A DNA stretch of 64,000 nt from Chthoniobacterales bacterium (GTDB lineage Bacteria > Verrucomicrobiota > Verrucomicrobiia > Chthoniobacterales > JACTMZ01), in assembly GCA_014879535.1 (NCBI GenBank), contig JACSRX010000042.1, positions 1-64,000 on the forward strand. The letters are read 5' to 3'. Made by a program: the position numbers and the translations under genes. The notes beneath the pieces are model-generated. The model was given only the letters and a program-made list of their open reading frames with translations. It was not told the origin of the DNA and searched no databases. Below, one piece after another: positions 62,414 to 64,000 of the stretch (its first letter is position 1; each line of letters starts with the position of its first letter).

Positions 62414-63310
62414 CTATTTTTCCAGAAGCGTGAGGATGGCTTTCTGGGTGTGGAGGCGGTTTTCGGCTTGGTCGAAAATCGTTTGGGCGTTGGCCTCGAA
62501 GACGTCGTCGGTGATTTCCTTGCCTCGGTAGGCCGGGAGGCAGTGCATGACGAGGGGGGAGCCTCCGGCAGCTTCGACGGTTTCGCGGTTGATCTGGTAG
62601 CCGCCGAATTGGGCGGTGCGGAAGGCAGCTTCGTCTTCCTTGCCCATGCTGATCCACACGTCGGTGTAAAGGACGTCGGCCCCGGCGGAGGCCGCAAGCA
62701 CATCGGTGGTCACGGTGATGTTGCCGCCGGCGCGGGTGACGAGTTCATGGGGTGGCTGGAAGCGCTGAGGGGCGGCGATGCGGAGGTTGAAGCCGCAGCG
62801 GGCGGCCGCCCAGATCCACGAGCGGGCGACGTTGCAGTCGCCGTCGCCGATGAATGCGACGGTGAGTCCGTCGAGGGTGCCGCGTTTTTCGATGATGGTG
62901 AAAAGGTCGCTGAGGATCTGGCACGGGTGCTCGGCGTCGGTGAGGGCGTTGATGGTGCGCAGGCCGGAGAGGCGGGCGAATTCCACGACGTCATCCTGGG
63001 CGTAGGTGCGGATGACGGCGCCCTGCACCATGCGTCCGAGCACGCGGGCGGTGTCGCGGATGGGTTCTCCGCGTCCGAGCTGGATGTCGTTCGAGGAGAG
63101 GAAAATGGGCTGTCCGCCGAGTTCGCGGATGCCGACCTCGAAGCTCACGCGGGTGCGGGTGGAGGATTTCGAGAACATGACGGCCCAGCACTCGCCGGCG
63201 AGCGGGGCGTCGGGGTGGGGTCCGCGCAGGCGTTTCATTTCGGCCGCCTTGCCGAGGATCGTCCGGATTCCGGCGGCGTCGAGCGATTCGATGTCGAGCA
63301 GGTTCCTCAT
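62414..63310 (-). CDS. argF: Ornithine carbamoyltransferase
   Basis: MFSKSSTRTRVSFEVGIRELGG; HCLPAYRGKEITDDVFE. Confidence 0.95.
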   Translation of the reverse strand: MRNLLDIESLDAAGIRTILGKAAEMKRLRGPHPDAPLAGECWAVMFSKSSTRTRVSFEVGIRELGGQPIFLSSNDIQLGRGEPIRDTARVLGRMVQGAVIRTYAQDDVVEFARLSGLRTINALTDAEHPCQILSDLFTIIEKRGTLDGLTVAFIGDGDCNVARSWIWAAARCGFNLRIAAPQRFQPPHELVTRAGGNITVTTDVLAASAGADVLYTDVWISMGKEDEAAFRTAQFGGYQINRETVEAAGGSPLVMHCLPAYRGKEITDDVFEANAQTIFDQAENRLHTQKAILTLLEK

Positions 63311-63323
63311 GGGGAGGATCAGT

Positions 63324-63998
63324 TTAGGACAAAGGTTCGGCGAGGGCGAGCGTATCGCGCAGGATGGTCACGGCCTCGTCGCATTCGGCGGCGCGGACGT
63401 TGAGCGGGGGCAGGAGGCGGATGACCGTTTCCCCGGCGGGGACGACGAGGAGTCCGCGTTCGAGGAGCTTGAGCGTGAGCCGCAGGGCCGGCGTCTTGCC
63501 GTCGGGCCCGGTCTGTCCGCGCCAGCGGAAGTCCGCGATCTCGATGCCGAGGAGCAGTCCGGCGCCGCGGATGCCGCGAATGACGGGCGAGGCGAGGGCG
63601 GTGACGGCCTCGCGGAGTTGGGCGCTGCGTTCGCGGGTGTTGGCGAGGAGGCTTTCCTTTTCGATGGTGTCGAGCACGGCGAGGGCGACCGCGCAGGCGA
63701 GCGGGGAGCCGCCGTAGGTGGTGGCGTGCGTGCCGGGTCCGAGCAGGTCGGCGAGCGATCCGCCGCCGGCCGTGGCGCGGTCCCGCGCCCAGAAGGCGCC
63801 GAGGGGGAAGCCGCCGCCGATGCCCTTGGCCCAACTGATCCCATCCGGCACAGCCTCGGGGGCGCCGGTGGCATGCCAGCCGCACCAATCGCCGGTGCGG
63901 CCGAGGCCGCATTGCACCTCGTCGTAGAGCAGGAGCATGCCGTGCGCGTCGCACAAGGCGCGCAATCCGCGGACGAATCCGGCGTCGAGCGGACGCAC
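63324..63998 (-). CDS. argD: Acetylornithine aminotransferase, partial at window edge
   Basis: LLLYDEVQCGLGRTGDWCGW...SWAKGIGGGFPLGAFW PLP-Lys region; N-terminus outside window. Confidence 0.92.
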   Translation of the reverse strand: MRPLDAGFVRGLRALCDAHGMLLLYDEVQCGLGRTGDWCGWHATGAPEAVPDGISWAKGIGGGFPLGAFWARDRATAGGGSLADLLGPGTHATTYGGSPLACAVALAVLDTIEKESLLANTRERSAQLREAVTALASPVIRGIRGAGLLLGIEIADFRWRGQTGPDGKTPALRLTLKLLERGLLVVPAGETVIRLLPPLNVRAAECDEAVTILRDTLALAEPLS

Positions 63999-64000
63999 GC

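Overview
High-GC chromosomal window, probably from a Verrucomicrobiota-like bacterium (inference from gene content only). Most of it is ordinary core genome: rpsU, secDF, yajC, purC, a Xer recombinase, a pyruvate dehydrogenase E1a/E1b/E2 cluster, a peptide ABC transporter, NSS and AGCS symporters, phosphoglycerate mutase, rlmN, nuoD, infA, tRNA-Arg(CCG), an NCS2 permease and argF/argD. The most unusual region is about 28.0-34.9 kb. It holds an array of at least nine near-perfect ~26-bp palindromes (consensus ATGCATGCTGAA-WW-TTCAGCATGCAT), all embedded in the same orientation in longer conserved flanks. Most are followed by one of two recurrent leader modules and then a small or degenerate ORF, or a real gene. 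The array carries an antitoxin-like gene with a truncated PemK/MazF-like toxin, a membrane NERD-domain protein and a 2-TM protein. Immediately downstream are a DUF2075-type nuclease/helicase, a Vsr fragment and a RelE/ParE toxin-antitoxin pair. It looks like a cassette-like or REP-like defence island. Other notable items: an HPr-like protein lacking both phosphorylation residues, a signal-peptidase-like protein with Phe in place of the catalytic Lys, two paralogous secreted NUC-type nucleases (one 1995 aa with many Ig-like repeats) flanking an old-yellow-enzyme gene, and a dispersed double-hairpin repeat. Function names come from reading the supplied translations for motifs; no database search was run.
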